From the NCBI GenBank assembly GCA_021812735.1, contig JAKAMV010000447.1, positions 1 through 7,939 of the forward strand: a stretch of DNA of 7,939 nucleotides, written 5' to 3'. Every line of letters begins with the position of its first letter. Positions within the stretch are counted from its first letter, which is position 1. Under the pieces are notes generated by a model, which was given only the letters and a program-made list of their open reading frames with translations, was not told the origin of the DNA and did not search any database. This DNA is from Chloroflexota bacterium (GTDB lineage: Bacteria; Chloroflexota; Limnocylindria; Limnocylindrales; CSP1-4). The translations under genes and the position numbers were made by a program. This document shows, in pieces, positions 6,057-7,939 of the stretch.

Positions 6057-6286
6057 CGCCGTCCCCGGCTGCGGCGAGCCGCGTAGACGACCCCGCCGAT
6101 CGCTCCGTGGGCGCAGAGGCGGCCCGCCGCCGCGCGCCGTCCGCCGACCCGGGCCGTGCACCTGCGCCCGACGGCGGGCTCTGGCGTGGTCCGACCGAGG
6201 GCCACTGGATCGCACGATTGCTGCACGGTGCGCCGGCGCCTCGCGACCCGACCCCGCCGCGCGCCGGGCGCACCCCGCCCGACTGA
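6053..6286 (+). CDS. Small soluble hypothetical protein, translationally coupled
   Basis: The 77-residue ORF begins at GTG 6053, overlaps the previous stop by 4 nt and has GGAGG (6039-6043) 9 nt upstream. The product is Arg/Pro/Ala-rich and looks disordered at both ends. A central segment (about residues 41-60) reads GGLWRGPTEGHWIARLLHG, with two Trp and one His. It is the only part that looks folded or conserved. There is no membrane segment or signal peptide. It lies 59 nt before groES in the same direction. I do not recognise a family. Confidence 0.55.
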   Translation: MTPSPAAASRVDDPADRSVGAEAARRRAPSADPGRAPAPDGGLWRGPTEGHWIARLLHGAPAPRDPTPPRAGRTPPD

Positions 6287-6345
6287 CGCGCTCGCCTCCA
6301 CGCACGAGCCCGATCTGACCCGAGTCCCGCGAAAGGACCGACCAC

Positions 6346-6729
6346 ATGGCCACCGCAACCGCAACCAAGACCGCCAAGACTGCCAAGAACCCGAAGGCGA
6401 CGTCGACCCCAGCGGTCGAGACTCCGATCGCGAAGCGGCTCCGGCCCCTCGGCGACCGGGTGGTACTCCGTCCCGGGTCCGACGACAAGATGACCAAGAG
6501 CGGGATCGTGATCCCGGACACCGCGAAGGAGCGGCCGCAGGAGGGCGAGGTCATCGCCGTCGGCCCCGGCCGCACCCTCGATGACGGGTCACGCGAGAAG
6601 CCCGGCCTCAAGACCGGCGAGCGGGTCCTCTACGCGAAGTACGCCGGCACTGAGTTCAAGCTCGACGGCGAGGACCTGTTGATCGTGAGCAGCAAGGACA
6701 TCCTCGCTGTGCTCGAGCACCGGGGATAG
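6346..6729 (+). CDS. groES: Co-chaperonin GroES (Hsp10) with N-terminal extension
   Basis: GroES forms the seven-subunit lid that closes the GroEL folding chamber in the cytoplasm. The start is ATG 6346 with AAAGGA (6332-6337) 8 nt upstream. The canonical fold begins at about residue 32 with [12 protein letters not shown]. The mobile loop that binds GroEL covers about residues 46-62 and has the hydrophobic Ile54-Val55-Ile56 triplet, the counterpart of E. coli IVL. The second half ([43 protein letters not shown]) is standard. The protein has 127 residues against the usual 95-100. The excess is a Lys/Thr/Ala-rich tail of about 31 residues at the front. groEL follows after 75 nt. No CIRCE repeat is visible upstream. 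Confidence 0.97.
   Translation: MATATATKTAKTAKNPKATSTPAVETPIAKRLRPLGDRVVLRPGSDDKMTKSGIVIPDTAKERPQEGEVIAVGPGRTLDDGSREKPGLKTGERVLYAKYAGTEFKLDGEDLLIVSSKDILAVLEHRG

Positions 6730-7939
<1,210 letters not shown>

Noticed and set aside
6287..6345. CIRCE or HAIR operator before groES
   Set aside because: I looked for the 9-bp CIRCE arms and for HAIR-like repeats here and at 5230-5386 and found none.
5633..6611. Minus-strand ORFs (243 and 307 codons) opposite the small genes and groES
   Set aside because: The plus strand has ribosome sites, start-stop coupling and the GroES gene. The antisense products are Arg-rich without motifs.

Overview
The window is very GC-rich DNA with strong G/C preference at third codon positions. 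It most resembles Chloroflexota of the Limnocylindria/Ellin6529 type. The reasons are the GroEL N-terminus (begins [18 protein letters not shown]), the long Ala/Ser/Pro linker behind the lipobox of the binding protein, and a GroES with an added N-terminal tail. This placement rests on protein style only; a GC-rich actinobacterium is the main alternative.

Layout. (1) At the left edge, minus strand, is the N-terminal two thirds of a lipoprotein that binds amino acids for an ABC transporter. It is open at base 1. (2) A stretch of about 760 bp without an intact gene (766-1529) contains a coding-like remnant of a two-TM potassium-channel pore with a destroyed selectivity filter, then a short ORF with a good ribosome binding site just before the next gene. 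(3) The plus strand carries an AGE-family sugar isomerase/epimerase and a GH13_18 sucrose-type phosphorylase. The loop residues of the phosphorylase point to sucrose 6F-phosphate rather than sucrose. Between them lies a truncated, frameshifted serine hydrolase (class C beta-lactamase/EstB type). (4) An XRE-type repressor on the minus strand converges on the phosphorylase gene. (5) On the other side of a 157-bp AT-richer divergent promoter region is a plus-strand run of three small genes (138, 70 and 77 codons, the last two overlapping by 4 nt), then groES and groEL. groEL runs off the right edge.

How it works together. The middle block looks like sugar-phosphate or disaccharide catabolism mixed with decaying genes, as at an accessory insertion site. 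The right block looks like one transcription unit delivering the GroES/GroEL chaperonin. The most interesting proposal is regulatory. No CIRCE or HAIR element is visible. Instead, a perfect TTGACA -35 box of the promoter heading towards groESL is overlapped by one of two 9-bp repeats that could be operators of the adjacent XRE repressor. I saw no CRISPR array, tRNA, rRNA, transposase or phage gene.
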